Shown here one piece after another: positions 12,233-13,332 of a stretch of 13,332 nt of DNA. The notes under the pieces are model-generated. The model searched no databases. It saw only the letters and a list, made by a program, of their open reading frames with translations, and was not told the origin of the DNA. Made by a program: the position numbers and the translations under genes. The number at the start of each line of letters is the position of its first letter. Within the stretch, counting starts at the first letter, position 1. This DNA comes from an uncultured Bdellovibrio sp. (GTDB taxonomy: Bacteria > Bdellovibrionota > Bdellovibrionia > Bdellovibrionales > Bdellovibrionaceae), in NCBI GenBank assembly GCA_946480995.1, contig CAMLMF010000026.1, positions 1 to 13,332 on the forward strand, written 5' to 3'.

Positions 12233-13127
12233 TTTTTTCTTTAAACCTCAACCTGTCCACAGTGTTGCTCTGTTGCGAATAGCCCTGGGATTGTTGGTGA
12301 TTATTGGTTGGTTTGGGCTGTGGCAGAATTTGCAAACACTTTGGGGTGTCGATGGAATTGTCTCGCTTTCTACGGCGCTAAAGTATTCTGCGCCCTATCG
12401 ATTTAATCTGTTTGCGATTTTACCTGAACAGGCTTGGGTGCCGGGATTTCTGGCGATCTTACTTTTAATTGCTTCTGTTGGGATGACGATCGGTCTGTTT
12501 ACGCGGACTTCTGTGGCCTTCACGTTCTTGATTTTATTTTCATTTCATAATCGCAACACCTATGTTTTGAATAGTGCGGATATCGTTTTAAGAAATTTTT
12601 TATTTTTGATGTTTTTCGCACCTTGCGGCGACATGTTTTCTGTGGATCGATGGTGGTCGTTGCGCCGAGGGAAAGCTCCGGCCACTGTTGCTGAACGAAG
12701 CCCCTGGGCTTTGCGTCTGATGCAGATTCAGTTTTCCGTCATTTACGTATCAACAGTGCTGTTTAAAATGAAAGGGCAGGAATGGGCTGATGGCACTGCT
12801 GTTTATTTCGCGACTCGTTTGGATGAGTTTTTACGGATACCTGTAAGCCTATTGAATAATTTCCTGATACTAAAATTTCTTACGTGGAGCACTCTCGTCG
12901 TCGAGTTTTTATTGGGAACTTTGGTGTGGGTCAAAGAGCTCCGCTATTGGATATTATTAGCAGGTGTTGCTTTGCACCTTGGTATAGAAGTGACGATGAG
13001 TATTCCGCTTTTCGAGTGGATTATGATCGCGACGATGTTGTGTATGGTTGATTCCCGTGACTTAGAGTCATTGTTACTGCGTTTGAAAAGTTCTCAGAAA
13101 AAATATCTTAAGCCGTCGCTTGCTTAA
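12198..13127 (+). CDS. HTTM (vitamin K-dependent gamma-carboxylase-like) membrane protein
   Basis: This 309-aa polytopic membrane protein matches the HTTM domain, the membrane region shared with vitamin K-dependent gamma-carboxylase and found in scattered bacteria. Hydrophobic helices lie near 25-42, 80-102, 106-116, 130-142, 175-190, 218-245 and 250-285. Family-like features are LLRIALGL (25-32), SFHNRNTYVLNSADIVLRN (115-133), FAPCGDMFSVDRWW (140-153), FKMKGQEWADGTAVYF (189-204) and ALHLGIEVTMSIPLFEW (258-274). It lacks the lumenal C-terminal domain of the eukaryotic enzyme. ATG 12198 is chosen because AAAAGG lies six bases upstream; ATG 12183 is in frame but has no ribosome-binding site. 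It overlaps the previous gene by 35 nt. The bacterial reaction and substrate are unknown. Confidence 0.85.
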   Translation: MKLNTIQKSLDNFFFKPQPVHSVALLRIALGLLVIIGWFGLWQNLQTLWGVDGIVSLSTALKYSAPYRFNLFAILPEQAWVPGFLAILLLIASVGMTIGLFTRTSVAFTFLILFSFHNRNTYVLNSADIVLRNFLFLMFFAPCGDMFSVDRWWSLRRGKAPATVAERSPWALRLMQIQFSVIYVSTVLFKMKGQEWADGTAVYFATRLDEFLRIPVSLLNNFLILKFLTWSTLVVEFLLGTLVWVKELRYWILLAGVALHLGIEVTMSIPLFEWIMIATMLCMVDSRDLESLLLRLKSSQKKYLKPSLA

Positions 13128-13175
13128 GGGCTGCTAGTTTTTTAGTTTATAATAATCGCAAAAGTTTAATCTTCA

Positions 13176-13215
13176 CTCCGCTGCTCAAGGCACATTCTGT
13201 GTGTTGACAGCGGAG
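13176..13215. other. long interrupted hairpin after the HTTM gene, overlapping a TTGACA box
   Basis: CTCCGCTG (13176-13183) pairs with CAGCGGAG (13208-13215). Inside it TCAA (13185-13188) pairs with TTGA (13204-13207) and CACA (13191-13194) with TGTG (13200-13203), giving about 16 pairs with a one-base bulge and a small internal bulge. No T-run follows on either strand. A perfect -35 hexamer TTGACA (13204-13209) lies in the right arm; a matching -10 is weak. It may be an operator or leader element of the next gene, or a 3' end structure of the HTTM transcript. Confidence 0.5.
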
Positions 13216-13321
13216 ACTTCTCGCAAAAAATTAAAACATTGAAATAACATTTATTTAAGATGCTTAAGTACCTTAGTCGCGTTTTAAATTTCCTACAGAT
13301 TTTTTTCGACACAAAAAACAC

Positions 13322-13328
13322 AAAGGAG
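13322..13328 (+). promoter_or_regulatory. Shine-Dalgarno of a gene beginning just outside the window
   Basis: AAAGGAG lies four bases before the window end. No start codon is reached, so a plus-strand gene probably begins within a few bases beyond 13332. Confidence 0.5.
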
Positions 13329-13332
13329 AAAG

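Noticed and set aside
13148..13153. Perfect TATAAT hexamer after the HTTM gene
   Set aside because: No -35 element occurs at a workable distance (TTGCTT is 22 bp away), and the region is A/T rich, so a chance match is likely.

Overview
The window reads as chromosomal DNA of a Gram-negative bacterium, most likely a Bdellovibrio-like member of the Bdellovibrionota. This is inferred from gene content and protein style, not from a database search. It starts in the last 62 codons of rpoA and continues into rplQ, the usual end of the alpha ribosomal-protein operon. An outer membrane is implied by kdsA (Kdo synthesis), a probable lipoprotein, a TIGR03545/TIGR03546 pair and several sugar-nucleotide genes.

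Layout. 1-925 (+): rpoA 3' end, an unusually structured 145-nt spacer with five consecutive hairpins, rplQ with a long Lys/Ala-rich tail, and a clear intrinsic terminator. 954-1643 (+): a 7-bp tandem repeat followed by a membrane-anchored TlpA-like thioredoxin. 1769-2863 (-): a von Willebrand factor A protein with a lipoprotein-like signal. 2864-3175: a gene-free stretch with paired hairpins and three copies of a T-rich motif. 3176-5658 (-): a two-gene operon, the TIGR03546-type membrane protein followed by the TIGR03545-type AsmA-like/coiled-coil protein. 5759-6748 (+): a GmhB-like HAD phosphatase domain fused to an N-terminal region resembling a decayed sugar isomerase (SIS) fold, probably on a leaderless mRNA.

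6794-9786 (-): a three-gene operon reading WbpE/GnnB-like sugar aminotransferase, kdsA, then a flippase-like LPG_synthase_TM membrane protein. Divergent from it, 10025-11401 (+) encodes a bifunctional mannose-1-phosphate guanylyltransferase/mannose-6-phosphate isomerase with a TTG start and a strong terminator. Together these can supply a 3-amino sugar nucleotide, Kdo-8-phosphate and GDP-mannose for the cell envelope. B. bacteriovorus lipid A is known to carry 2,3-diamino-glucose and mannose, so this cluster is a reasonable candidate source, though the acceptor pathway is inferred.

11645-13127 (+): a small membrane-anchored protein with a WRMFAPNP motif, translationally overlapped by an HTTM (vitamin K carboxylase-like) membrane protein. 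The window ends with a long hairpin and a Shine-Dalgarno sequence for a gene starting just outside.

The most unusual items are the five-hairpin rpoA-rplQ spacer, an Asp replacing the class-defining Cys/Asn metal-site residue in KdsA, the SIS-like/HAD fusion, the heptamer tract, and the HTTM gene pair.
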